Positions 8,568 through 16,326 of a stretch of DNA of 41,087 bases are shown here, piece after piece (the first letter of the stretch is position 1; each line of letters opens with the position of its first letter). The notes under the pieces are model-generated. The model saw only the letters and a list, made by a program, of their open reading frames with translations. It was not told the origin of the DNA and searched no databases. This stretch comes from an uncultured Prevotella sp. (GTDB lineage Bacteria > Bacteroidota > Bacteroidia > Bacteroidales > Bacteroidaceae). Position numbers and translations under genes: made by a program. The stretch spans positions 1-41,087 of the forward strand of contig CALUMB010000014.1 in assembly GCA_944321645.1 (NCBI GenBank), written 5' to 3'.

Positions 8568-9149
8568 TCAGACGAGCACGACGGTGACGGCACGTGCGGC
8601 CTGGGCACCCATCACGAGGGCCTGGGCTATGTCGGCAGTCTTAGACGGGCCGCTTATGAAGCAGCCGTAGCCGTAGTCGTTCATCGTTATGCGGGCGTAG
8701 GCTTCGTGCATATTGCTTACGATGTCTGCCCGGCGGAGCACTATCACGAGGCACTCGGAGATGAAGCACACGGCGCGTTCCTTCATCTGCTGCGGCACCC
8801 ACACGCAGCCGTTTTCGGCCACGCCCAGCTCTCCGCGCACCACGCCCACGTCGGTGCCGTTCAGCTCTTGCGCCTCGCCAACGGTGTCGGGGTTCTTCGT
8901 GGCGATGGTGAGGCCGGGCAGGTTGGAGGCTATTTCCTTAGCCTCGGGATAGGCCCGGCGCACGATGTCGTCGAGGCTTTCGCCCGGCGCGGCCTCCACC
9001 ACCGACGAGCCTGTGGCCGCCGATGCCTCGACGAACTGCGCCACGGGGTCGCCGTATGCCGCGGCGCCGATGGCGGCGAGGTCGGGCATGGGGTAATCCA
9101 CGCCCACTTTGGCCTTCAGCTTGGCCAGTATGTCTTCTTTCTTGCTCAT
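8568..9149 (-). CDS. lutC: LutC-like lactate utilization protein (LUD domain)
   Basis: 193 residues from ATG 9149, which overlaps the lutB stop. The end FISGPSKTADIAQALVMGAQ is the conserved signature of the LUD domain, with TDVGVVRGELGVAENGCVW before it. LutC is part of the three-protein L-lactate oxidation complex LutABC, which feeds pyruvate and passes electrons through iron-sulfur centres. The residues before the chosen ATG are encoded within lutB. Third gene of a tightly overlapping operon. Confidence 0.9.
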   Translation of the reverse strand: MSKKEDILAKLKAKVGVDYPMPDLAAIGAAAYGDPVAQFVEASAATGSSVVEAAPGESLDDIVRRAYPEAKEIASNLPGLTIATKNPDTVGEAQELNGTDVGVVRGELGVAENGCVWVPQQMKERAVCFISECLVIVLRRADIVSNMHEAYARITMNDYGYGCFISGPSKTADIAQALVMGAQAARAVTVVLV

Positions 9150-10513
9150 TTCACTTTTCCTTTCTTCCACATTTCATGGAACGACTCGCCTGCAAACACG
9201 GGCAGTTCGCGCCCCTTCCCCCAGGCGTTGAGCCGGTTGTAGAGGGCGAAGCGGGGCGCGTGGTTGGCCAGCGGTGCGAACTTCAGCGCGGCGTTGTAGA
9301 GCGCGGGGCTGTCGAACACCACCTTCATGCCCCGGCTCATGAGCTTCTTCTCCGGGTTGGCCTTGCCGAGGGAGTCGAGCTGCTGCCGCCAGAGGTAGAT
9401 TTGCTCGGAGAGGTTTACGCGCACGGGGCATACGTTGTCGCACGAGCAGCAGAGCGAGCAGGCGCTCACGTTGTCGGAATATGCCTGCGGGGCGTGCGCC
9501 ATGCCGAGGTTGATGCCGATGGGCCCCGGGATGAAATACGTGTAGGAGTAGCCCCCGCTGCGGCGGTAGACGGGGCAGGTGTTCATGCAGGCCCCGCAGC
9601 GTATGCACTTGAGCGTCTGCCAGTGGTCGGGGTTGGCGAGTATGTCGCTGCGGCCGTTGTCGACGAGCACGATGTGCATACGCGCCCCGGGGCGCGGCTT
9701 GCGGAAGTGCGAGGTGAACGTGGTGGTGGGCTGGCCCGTGGCGCTGCGGCAGAGCAGGCGCTGGAACACGGCCAGCGAGCGGTAGTCAGGTATCACCTTC
9801 TCGATGCCCATGGCGGCTATGTGTAGCCTTGGCACCGATGTGGACATATCGGCGTTTCCCTCGTTGGTGCACACCACGATGTCGCCCGACTCGGCCACGC
9901 CGAAGTTGGCGCCGGTCATGCCTGCGCCCGCCGTGAGGAACTCGTCGCGGAGGCTCAGGCGCGCCATGTAGGTGAGGTATGTGGGGTCGTAGTTGCCCTT
10001 CTCGCTGCCAAGCTCTCGCTCGAAGAGGCGGCCCACCTCCTCTTGCTTGATGTGTATGGCGGGCATCACTATGTGGCTGGGCTTCAGGTGCATCAGCTGC
10101 AGGATGCGCTCGCCGAGGTCGGTCTCCACCACGTCTATGCCGTGGCGCTCGAGGTAGGGGTTCATCTCGCACTCCTCGGTGAGCATCGACTTGCTCTTCA
10201 CCATCTTCTTCACCCCGGCTTCCTGGAGTATGCCGAGCACGATGGAGTTGAACTCCGCCGCGTCCTTTGCCCAGTGCACGGTGGCGCCGTTTCTTTCGGC
10301 GCTCTCGGCGAAGCGTTCGAGGTAGGTGTCGAGGTGCGACAGCGTGTGCCGCTTTATGGCGTCGGCGGCCTCGCGCAGGCGTTCCCACTCGCCAAGCCCG
10401 CGGGCCATGCCGTCGCGCTTGTCGCGCAGCGCCCAGAATGTGGCGTCGTGCCACGTGGCCTTGTCGGCGTCGGCGAGGAAGGCTGCCGCCGCCTTTGAAT
10501 GCTGTGTGCTCAT
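9146..10513 (-). CDS. lutB: LutB iron-sulfur lactate utilization protein
   Basis: 455 residues from ATG 10513 (MSTQHSKAAA), which overlaps the lutA stop as ATGA; a longer frame upstream is inside lutA and is rejected. The N-terminal two thirds is a LUD domain (VKSKSMLTEECEMN, FGVAESGDIVVCTNEGN). The C-terminal third is ferredoxin-like with CIRCGACMNTCPVY and CSLCCSCDNVCPVRV, giving two 4Fe-4S clusters. In LutABC this subunit carries electrons from lactate oxidation. Stop and start overlaps on both sides imply coupled translation at fixed ratio. Confidence 0.94.
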   Translation of the reverse strand: MSTQHSKAAAAFLADADKATWHDATFWALRDKRDGMARGLGEWERLREAADAIKRHTLSHLDTYLERFAESAERNGATVHWAKDAAEFNSIVLGILQEAGVKKMVKSKSMLTEECEMNPYLERHGIDVVETDLGERILQLMHLKPSHIVMPAIHIKQEEVGRLFERELGSEKGNYDPTYLTYMARLSLRDEFLTAGAGMTGANFGVAESGDIVVCTNEGNADMSTSVPRLHIAAMGIEKVIPDYRSLAVFQRLLCRSATGQPTTTFTSHFRKPRPGARMHIVLVDNGRSDILANPDHWQTLKCIRCGACMNTCPVYRRSGGYSYTYFIPGPIGINLGMAHAPQAYSDNVSACSLCCSCDNVCPVRVNLSEQIYLWRQQLDSLGKANPEKKLMSRGMKVVFDSPALYNAALKFAPLANHAPRFALYNRLNAWGKGRELPVFAGESFHEMWKKGKVK

Positions 10514-11247
10514 AATCCGGCTGAAAGTATTTCTACAACGTGAACGAACTTGATGGGCAGGCCCTCGCGGCGGGCTATGCCCTGCATGTGCATGAGGCAC
10601 GAGCTGTCGGGGCCTGTCACGTATTCCGCCCCGGTGGCGATGTGCCGCATCACCTTGTCGCGCCCCATCCTTACCGACACTTCAGGCTCTTCCACCGAGA
10701 ACATCCCGCCGAAGCCGCAGCACTCGTCGACCCGTTCCGGCTCGCGCACGGTGATGCCGCCCACGAGCGAGAGCAAGTCCTTCACCTTAGAGTAGGCCGG
10801 GATGTTGCGCTCGCTGGGCGACGAAAGCCCAAGCTCGCGCACGCCGTGGCACGAGTTGTGGACGCTCACCACGTGGGGGAAGCGCCCGGGCAGCGACTTG
10901 ACGCGAACCACGTCGTGGAGGAACTCTACTACGTCCATCACCTTGCCCGACGTCACGCACTCGCGCTTGCCCTTCAGCACGTGGGGGTAGTTGAGCTTCA
11001 CGAACGCCGCGCAGCTGGCCGACGGGGCCACCACGTGGTCGAAGCCGGCGAAGAGCGCGTCCATCTTGGCGGCCAAGCCCTCGGCCATGGACTCGAAGCC
11101 CGCGTTTGCCATCGGCTGGCCGCAGCAAGTCTGCCCCAAGGGATACTCCACGTCAAGCCCGAGGCTCTTAAGCAACTTGTATGTAGCCACGCCAACGTGC
11201 GGGTAGAGGGCGTCAACGTAGCATGGAATGAAAAGTCCTATCTTCAT
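10510..11247 (-). CDS. lutA: LutA (CCG-domain) lactate utilization protein
   Basis: 245 residues from ATG 11247 (MKIGLFIPCYVD), near the family's ~240. The frame runs further upstream but that part is the leader of the dispersed promoter repeat, so it is excluded. Two CCG cysteine-rich domains are visible: GQTCCGQPMANAG in the first half and DECCGFGGMFSVEEPEVS in the second, together with NSCHGVRELG. These bind iron-sulfur or thiolate centres as in glycolate oxidase GlcF and heterodisulfide reductase. First gene of lutABC; its leader of ~170 nt belongs to the same repeat family as ald and ilvE. Confidence 0.92.
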   Translation of the reverse strand: MKIGLFIPCYVDALYPHVGVATYKLLKSLGLDVEYPLGQTCCGQPMANAGFESMAEGLAAKMDALFAGFDHVVAPSASCAAFVKLNYPHVLKGKRECVTSGKVMDVVEFLHDVVRVKSLPGRFPHVVSVHNSCHGVRELGLSSPSERNIPAYSKVKDLLSLVGGITVREPERVDECCGFGGMFSVEEPEVSVRMGRDKVMRHIATGAEYVTGPDSSCLMHMQGIARREGLPIKFVHVVEILSAGL

Positions 11248-11339
11248 CAGAGGCTCAAGTGTTTGTTTAGTCCACGCACCCGACTGACGTGCCTGCGACA
11301 GCGCAAGCGGGCGGGATGCCATCTTTTCCACATCTCCCC

Positions 11340-11432
11340 GGCTGCGGCTTATCCTTGCAAGGACAAAGCAAGCGAGCGCAACGAAAAACTCGTTTTCAAA
11401 TTGCCGAGTGCAGCTTATCTTCTGCAAAGATA
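11340..11432 (-). promoter_or_regulatory. Dispersed promoter-leader repeat of lutABC
   Basis: Minus-strand TATCTTTG at 11425-11432 is a -7 box lying inside the perfect dyad CTTATCTT-TGCAG-AAGATAAG. It is followed by GATAAGCTGCACTCGG and, about 60 bp on, by a second related block GGATAAGCCGCAGCCGG. Related sequence stands before ald and ilvE. Confidence 0.7.
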
Positions 11433-11555
11433 AGCATTCTTTTTTTGTTCTCCGCACTTTAATGGCAAGAATTTGCATTTGGCACATCACGGCACGTAGG
11501 ACCCGGAAGTTGTGCAAGCGCGGATTTTTAGCGGTTTTTAACCTTCCGGCCAGCC

Positions 11556-11597
11556 GAATTTAACACGGCCAAAACTGACGAAATAGAAAGCGGGAAG
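11556..11597. repeat. 42-bp block associated with palindrome array 2
   Basis: Begins GAATTTAACAC and contains GACGAAATAGAAA. It matches 40804-40845 at 34 of 42 positions, in the same orientation and at the same distance from the first palindrome unit. Confidence 0.75.
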
Positions 11598-11639
11598 GAA
11601 TTTTGCGCCCCGGAAACGCCGGGAAAGACGGAACCGAAT

Positions 11640-11727
11640 TGCCAAACGCACCGTTTCGCAATGCAAGACGGCACATATCGCGATGCCAAACGTGCCGTTT
11701 CGCATCCTGAAACGGCACGTTTGGCAT
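11640..11727. repeat. Palindrome array 2 (4 x 22 bp)
   Basis: Units at 11640-11661, 11662-11683, 11684-11705 and 11706-11727. The third (GCCAAACGTGCCGTTTCGC) and fourth keep the dyad best. A more degenerate fifth may follow to 11749. It sits upstream of the lut promoter. Confidence 0.83.
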
Positions 11728-11770
11728 CGCAATTCGTAGCAAAAAACAATGTTTTCGGGGCGTTTTCTGG

Positions 11771-11804
11771 CAAAAAACAAAGGCCGGCTGTTGTCCAGCC
11801 GGCC
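11771..11804 (-). terminator. Intrinsic terminator after the rfbB unit
   Basis: On the minus strand a GGCCGGCTG/CAGCCGGCC hairpin (11782-11804, loop of 5) is followed by TTTGTTTTTTG. It lies 110 bp beyond the stop of the small HTH gene and fits a Rho-independent terminator. Confidence 0.8.
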
Positions 11805-11913
11805 CGTTTAGAAGTATAAAATCCACAAAGTCAATCACTTACGGCGGCGCAGCCATTTTGGCGTTATACGCGCAAGAGGACTTGCCCGCCGGAAATATCG
11901 CAGCTACGGAGGC

Positions 11914-12228
11914 TTACGCCCTACCCCCATTTAACAGTTCCTCGCCCATTATCACCTGCCACTCCGGCGTGACGGCGAGGCGGCGCAAGCACGATACCAC
12001 CCGCGCAAGCACGTCGGCGGGCGGCATGGAGCAGGCGGCGGATATGGCCTGCACCGTTTGCCGGGGCGTGCCGAAAAGCCCGTAGAAGTCGAGCAAGAGC
12101 CTTTCGTCGGCCGGCGGGAGCAGGTGGAGCAGGTGCTCGGCGTGGTGGGCTGCCCCGGGTGGCACCGCCTCCGGGTGGGTCCCAAGGCATATCAGGAAGG
12201 CATGGAGGCTGGCTGAAAGAGTGTCCAC
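11914..12228 (-). CDS. Small protein with sigma-region-4-like helix-turn-helix
   Basis: 104 residues. The central part, LPPADERLLLDFYGLFG then a helix and SMPPADVLARVVSCLRRL, follows the spacing of sigma-70 region 4 (hydrophobic helix, turn, recognition helix ending in LRRL), though the DNA-contact residues are not clearly conserved. Its start is 12 bp after the rfbB stop on the same strand and an intrinsic terminator follows, so it is probably cotranscribed with rfbB. I do not recognise a named family; the sigma-like fold is an inference from pattern. Confidence 0.6.
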   Translation of the reverse strand: MDTLSASLHAFLICLGTHPEAVPPGAAHHAEHLLHLLPPADERLLLDFYGLFGTPRQTVQAISAACSMPPADVLARVVSCLRRLAVTPEWQVIMGEELLNGGRA

Positions 12229-12240
12229 GGCAGCAGAGGG

Positions 12241-13371
12241 TTAACGGTTGTTGTACATCTCGTCGTAGTAGCGCTGGTAGTCGCCGCTGGTCACGTTGTC
12301 CATCCATTCCTGGTTGTCAAGGTACCAGCGCACGGTCTTCTCGATGCCCTCCTCGAACTGCAGGCTCGGTTCCCAGCCAAGCTCGCGCTGCAGCTTGCGC
12401 GAGTCGATGGCATAGCGCATGTCGTGGCCCTTGCGGTCGGCCACGTAGGTTATCAAGTCCATGTCCTCGCCCTCCTTGCGGCCAAGCAGTCGGTCGACGG
12501 TGTTTATCACCACGCGGATTATGTCGATGTTCTTCCACTCGTTGAAGCCGCCGATATTGTATGTGTCGGCCACCTTGCCCTTGTGGAAGATGAGGTCGAT
12601 GGCGCGGGCATGGTCTTCCACATAGAGCCAGTCGCGCACGTTCTCGCCCTTGCCGTAGACGGGCAACGGCTTGCGGTGGCGTATGTTGTTGATGAAGAGC
12701 GGGATGAGTTTCTCCGGGAACTGGTACGGCCCGTAGTTGTTGGAGCAGTTGGTCACGATGGTGGGCATACCGTAAGTGTCGTGGAAAGCGCGCACGAAAT
12801 GGTCGGACGATGCCTTGGAGGCTGAGTAAGGTGAGTGCGGATTGTATTTCGTTTCTTCAGTGAAGAAATCCTTGCCGTAGGCGTGGTGCAGTTCAGAAGA
12901 TGCCTTGGTGGTAAACGGCGAGCCTATGCCTTGCGGGTGGGTAAGCTCAAGTGCGCCGTACACCTCGTCGGTGGAGATGTGGTAAAAGCGCTTGCCTTCG
13001 TAGCCTTCGGGCAGCGACTCCCAGTAGACCTTTGCGGCCTGCAGGAGCGAAAGCGTGCCGAGCACGTTGGTGCGGGCGAAGGTGAACGGGTCTTTTATGG
13101 AGCGGTCTACGTGGCTCTCGGCAGCGAGGTGGATTATGCCGTCGGCATGATGCTGCCTCATAAGGCCGAGCATTGCCTCGAAGTCGCAGATGTCGGCACG
13201 CACGAACACATAGTTCGGCTTGCCCTCAATGTCCTTGAGGTTTGCCAGGTTACCCGCATACGTCAGCTTGTCCACGTTGACGATGCGGCACTCGGGGTAC
13301 TTATTCACAAACAGGCGCACTACGTGCGAGCCTATAAACCCGGCTCCGCCGGTGATGATGATGCTCTTCAT
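12241..13371 (-). CDS. rfbB: dTDP-glucose 4,6-dehydratase RfbB
   Basis: An extended short-chain dehydrogenase of 376 residues that converts dTDP-glucose to dTDP-4-keto-6-deoxyglucose using bound NAD. GGAGFIGSH (residues 8-16) is the NAD motif, HISTDEVYG carries the catalytic T134-D135-E136 triad, and YSASK gives Y182 and K186. NCSNNYGPYQFPEKLIP and GENVRDWLYVEDHA are typical. A ~25-residue stretch after the TDE triad (containing SSELHHAYGKDFF) is longer than in Enterobacteria, as in other Bacteroidetes copies. It supplies the substrate of the FdtA/FdtB pair encoded at 1970-4620; rfbA, rfbC and rfbD are not in the window. Confidence 0.96.
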   Translation of the reverse strand: MKSIIITGGAGFIGSHVVRLFVNKYPECRIVNVDKLTYAGNLANLKDIEGKPNYVFVRADICDFEAMLGLMRQHHADGIIHLAAESHVDRSIKDPFTFARTNVLGTLSLLQAAKVYWESLPEGYEGKRFYHISTDEVYGALELTHPQGIGSPFTTKASSELHHAYGKDFFTEETKYNPHSPYSASKASSDHFVRAFHDTYGMPTIVTNCSNNYGPYQFPEKLIPLFINNIRHRKPLPVYGKGENVRDWLYVEDHARAIDLIFHKGKVADTYNIGGFNEWKNIDIIRVVINTVDRLLGRKEGEDMDLITYVADRKGHDMRYAIDSRKLQRELGWEPSLQFEEGIEKTVRWYLDNQEWMDNVTSGDYQRYYDEMYNNR

Positions 13372-13385
13372 TGCGTAAAAAAGAT

Positions 13386-13483
13386 GCCCCTCTCCATCTC
13401 TCCCCGGTGGGGGAGGGTTGTGTTTGCTTAATCCCTAAAAGGTAACTTAGCCCTCTCCCCACCGGGGAGAGATGGAGAGGGGC
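13386..13483. repeat. 27-bp perfect foldback between yfcE and rfbB
   Basis: The arms 13386-13412 and 13457-13483 are exact reverse complements over 27 bp (core CATCTCTCCCCGGTGGGG), with a 44-base interior. No T-run follows, and both neighbours are transcribed leftward through it. It looks like a dispersed foldback repeat rather than a simple terminator. Confidence 0.85.
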
Positions 13484-13492
13484 TTTCATCCT

Positions 13493-13981
13493 TCACGCCA
13501 GCGTGACCACTTCGCAGTCGGTGAAGCGGCTGCCGTCGATGGTCAGGCGCACGAGCGTGCGCTCCTTCTGCCATCCCTGCAGCCCCGCCGCACCGGGATT
13601 GATGTGCAACAGGCGCAGCGTGCGGTCGTACTTAATCTTCAATATGTGCGAATGGCCGCTTATGAACAGCTGCGGGGGCGAGGCGTAAATCTGCCCGCGT
13701 ATTGACGGGTCGTAGTTCCCGGGGTAGCCGCCGATGTGCTTCATGAGCACGTCAACGTCCTCGCACTTGAACCGCAGCGTCTCGCGGAACATACGGCGGA
13801 GGTCGCCGCCGTCGCAGTTTCCGCACACGGCCCGCAACGGACGGAAGTCGGCAAGCCGCTCGGCAAGCTCAAGCGAGCAGATGTCGCCCGCGTGCCAAAT
13901 CTCGTCGCACGGCTCGAAATACTTCAGGTAGCGGTCGTCCCAATAAGAATGGGTGTCGCTGATGATGCCTATCTTCTTCAT
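13493..13981 (-). CDS. YfcE/MJ0936-type metallophosphodiesterase
   Basis: 162 residues, the usual length of the small calcineurin-like phosphodiesterases. Metal ligands are visible in order: SDTHS (D9, H11), HAGDI (D33), CGNCD (N55), a histidine in LMKHIGGYPG and ISGHSHI near the end. It should hydrolyse phosphodiesters in the cytoplasm with two divalent metals; the natural substrate is unknown for most of the family. It is preceded by the cytidylate-kinase-like gene (45 bp) and followed by a foldback before rfbB. Confidence 0.9.
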   Translation of the reverse strand: MKKIGIISDTHSYWDDRYLKYFEPCDEIWHAGDICSLELAERLADFRPLRAVCGNCDGGDLRRMFRETLRFKCEDVDVLMKHIGGYPGNYDPSIRGQIYASPPQLFISGHSHILKIKYDRTLRLLHINPGAAGLQGWQKERTLVRLTIDGSRFTDCEVVTLA

Positions 13982-14026
13982 CCTCGTCTCTTTTGGCTGG
14001 CTGGCAGGCTGCTTGTGGCGACCGTG

Positions 14027-14650
14027 CTAAAGCCCGAGCCTGCGCGCGATGAAATCCGCGATGAACCCCGCCGTGCCTTCAAGTCCCAGCAGGCTGGAGT
14101 TGACGCAGAGGTCGTAAGACGCGCTGTGGCCCCACTCCTTGCCCGTATAGTAATTATAATATGTGGAACGCTCGTTCTCGCCAGACAATATTTTCTTGCG
14201 AGCGGCTTCTTCGTCGCACCCAAGCCGTGAGCACACCCTGGCAATGCGGTCGGCAAGGTTGGCGGTAACGAACACGTCGACGCGGTTGTCGTAGTCGCGC
14301 AGCACATAGTCGGCGCAACGCCCGACGAACACGCACGAGCCCTCGTCGGCAGCCCTTCGGATGGCATCGCTCTGGAACTTGAACAGGCTTTCCTGCGAAA
14401 GCTCGTTGCGGTAGAAGTTGGCGCTGCCCATGAAAGGCACGTTGAGGTGGAACAACGACTTGAAGAATCCCTTCTGTTCGTCGTTCTGTTCAAAGAACTT
14501 TTCGCTGAAACCGCTTTCCTTGGCTGCCAGGTTGAGCAGCTCGCGGTCGTAATACTTGCAGCCGAAACGCTCTGCGAGCATCTTCGCTATGTCGCGCCCG
14601 CCGCTGCCGAGCTGCCGCCCCACGTTTATGATTATCTTCTTGTAGCTCAT
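14027..14650 (-). CDS. Cytidylate kinase-like protein
   Basis: 207 residues from ATG 14650 (MSYKKIIINVGRQ); upstream residues in frame lie inside the MATE gene. The N-terminal INVGRQLGSGGRDIAKMLAER is the P-loop variant of the cytidylate-kinase-like family (Cytidylate_kin2), followed by YYDRELLNLAAKESG and a lid-like region with GRCADYVLRDY. Members are widespread in gut bacteria with no proven substrate. The start overlaps the MATE stop (ATGA), so the two are translationally coupled. Confidence 0.85.
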   Translation of the reverse strand: MSYKKIIINVGRQLGSGGRDIAKMLAERFGCKYYDRELLNLAAKESGFSEKFFEQNDEQKGFFKSLFHLNVPFMGSANFYRNELSQESLFKFQSDAIRRAADEGSCVFVGRCADYVLRDYDNRVDVFVTANLADRIARVCSRLGCDEEAARKKILSGENERSTYYNYYTGKEWGHSASYDLCVNSSLLGLEGTAGFIADFIARRLGL

Positions 14651-16014
14651 ATCCCGGTGGTTGTTATTGATTGTTTCTTGAATTTCCGCATATAGGCCGT
14701 CATCATAAAGAACGTCACTACGGCAGCTATGGTGTCTGAAATCGGCATCGCCCACCACACGCCGTCAACGCCATATATGCCCGGCAGCACCGCGAGCAGC
14801 GGCAGCAGGAATATCAACTGGCGCGAAAGCGAGAGGAACATACTCACCTTCGCCTTGCCTATGCTCTGGAAAAAGCTGGTGACCACCATCTGGTAACCCA
14901 CTATCGGGAACGCCAGCATCTCTATGCGCAGACCGTCGACCGACAGCTTTATCAGCGTCTCGTCGGTGGTAAAGAGGCGCGCACAGGGGCCGGGCAGCAG
15001 CTCGGCGATGGCGAATCCCGCAGTGGTAACAACAGTCCCGGCCACTATGGCATACTTGACGACCTTCATCAAGCGGTCGAAACGCTGCGCCCCGTAGTTG
15101 TAGCCGGCTATCGGCTGCAGGCCCTGGTTGATGCCCATGGTTATCATCACGAAGATGAAGCACACCTTGTTGGCAATGCCGTAGGCGCCCACGGCAAGGT
15201 CGCCGCCGTGGCGCTGCAGGCCGTTATTGATGAAGATGACCACCACGCAGGCGCAAACGTTCATTGCAAACGGCGACATACCGATGGCTATGATAGCCTT
15301 GACGATACGGCTTTGCAGCCTGTATATGCCCCGCTTCAGGTGGAGCAGCTCGTCCTTGTTGCTGAAGAGCCTCATCTGCCACACCAAGGCCATAACCTGG
15401 GCGATGATGGTTGCGTAGGCCGCACCGCGTATGCCGAGCTGCATGGGGTAGATGAATATTGGCGCGAGGATGGTGTTCATCACCACGGTGAACATCGTGG
15501 CGTACATGGCCTGGCGCGGCTTGCCCGCCGCGCGCAGCACGGCGTTCATGGCAAAGTACATGTGCGAGAACACGTTTCCGGCCAGAATCACAATCATGTA
15601 GTCGCGGGCGTATGGCAGAGTCTGCTCGCTCGCCCCGAAGAAATAGAGTATCGGGTCGAGGAACAGCAGCGACACCACGCTGAAGGCGAGGCCGATTATC
15701 ACGTTGAGCGTCACGGTGTTGCCCAGCACGTGCTCCGCCGCCTCGTAGTCTTTCTGCCCGAGGCGCACCGAGATGCACGTCGAGGCACCCACGCCGACGG
15801 CCGCTCCGAAAGCCGCGGCGAGGTTCATAAAGGGGAACGTCAACGCCAATCCTGAAATGGCCATGGCCCCAACGCCCTGCCCGATGAAAATGCTGTCCAC
15901 CATGTTATACAGCGAAGAGGCCGTCATGGCGATGATGGCGGGCAAGGCATACTGCATGAGCAGGGGGCCCACGGGCTTCGTTCCCAGTTCCAATGTAGCC
16001 TTGTTATTTTCCAT
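14647..16014 (-). CDS. MATE-family multidrug/cation exporter
   Basis: 455 residues from ATG 16014, with about 12 hydrophobic helices in two halves. Family signatures: LPAIIAMTASSLYNMVDSIFIG at the start of helix 1 (given in two parts: LPAIIAMTAS and SLYNMVDSIFIG), AVLRAAGKPRQAM after helix 4, and in the second half GINQGLQPIAGYNYGA. It resembles the MepA-like branch common in Bacteroidetes. It should exchange Na+ or H+ for organic cations across the inner membrane; the substrate is not predictable. A -7 box is 22 bp upstream, and the cytidylate-kinase-like gene overlaps its stop. Confidence 0.93.
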   Translation of the reverse strand: MENNKATLELGTKPVGPLLMQYALPAIIAMTASSLYNMVDSIFIGQGVGAMAISGLALTFPFMNLAAAFGAAVGVGASTCISVRLGQKDYEAAEHVLGNTVTLNVIIGLAFSVVSLLFLDPILYFFGASEQTLPYARDYMIVILAGNVFSHMYFAMNAVLRAAGKPRQAMYATMFTVVMNTILAPIFIYPMQLGIRGAAYATIIAQVMALVWQMRLFSNKDELLHLKRGIYRLQSRIVKAIIAIGMSPFAMNVCACVVVIFINNGLQRHGGDLAVGAYGIANKVCFIFVMITMGINQGLQPIAGYNYGAQRFDRLMKVVKYAIVAGTVVTTAGFAIAELLPGPCARLFTTDETLIKLSVDGLRIEMLAFPIVGYQMVVTSFFQSIGKAKVSMFLSLSRQLIFLLPLLAVLPGIYGVDGVWWAMPISDTIAAVVTFFMMTAYMRKFKKQSITTTGI

Positions 16015-16326
16015 ACAATCCTTTAAAATAGCGTGCAAAGTTACTAATTTTCTTCGTAAGAAGGAAAAAGTAACGGCCTTTTAGCGCAACTTTATGCCCT
16101 TCCGCCACCTTGGGTGCGGCAGTGCAAAGCCCCTGCCACACGGCTGCGGCCACACCCCGTGCCACCATTCCCGCAAAGACAGAGCCACACAACCAGGCAC
16201 CAAGCCCAACAGTTTGTGCGCCAATGCGTTGCGACACAAGCGCAGCCACCAAGCAGGAATGCCTTTGCAAACATTTGCCACCGCGCTGACTGCCGCCGAC
16301 CTGCAAGCCGCAAACGCCCCCGCAAG
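16015..16326. other. Gene-free interval upstream of the MATE gene
   Basis: Holds the MATE promoter near 16036. The rest (16080-16326), past the stop of the lyase-like gene and GC-rich, shows no gene, repeat or terminator that I can support. Confidence 0.55.
16036..16043 (-). promoter_or_regulatory. MATE operon promoter (-7 box)
   Basis: Minus-strand TAACTTTG, 22 bp upstream of the MATE ATG, fits TAnnTTTG. Confidence 0.6.

Larger units (their letters stand above)
11518..11913. other. Gene-free region with conserved block, palindrome array 2 and terminator
   Basis: No credible gene. It contains a 42-bp block (11556-11597) conserved near array 5, a four-unit palindrome array and a minus-strand terminator. 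Small frames through the array are repeat artefacts. Confidence 0.7.

Noticed and set aside
11248-11517. N-terminal extension of LutA
   Set aside because: The extra 90 codons come from the promoter-leader repeat, and the family's conserved start is MKIGLFIPCYVD.
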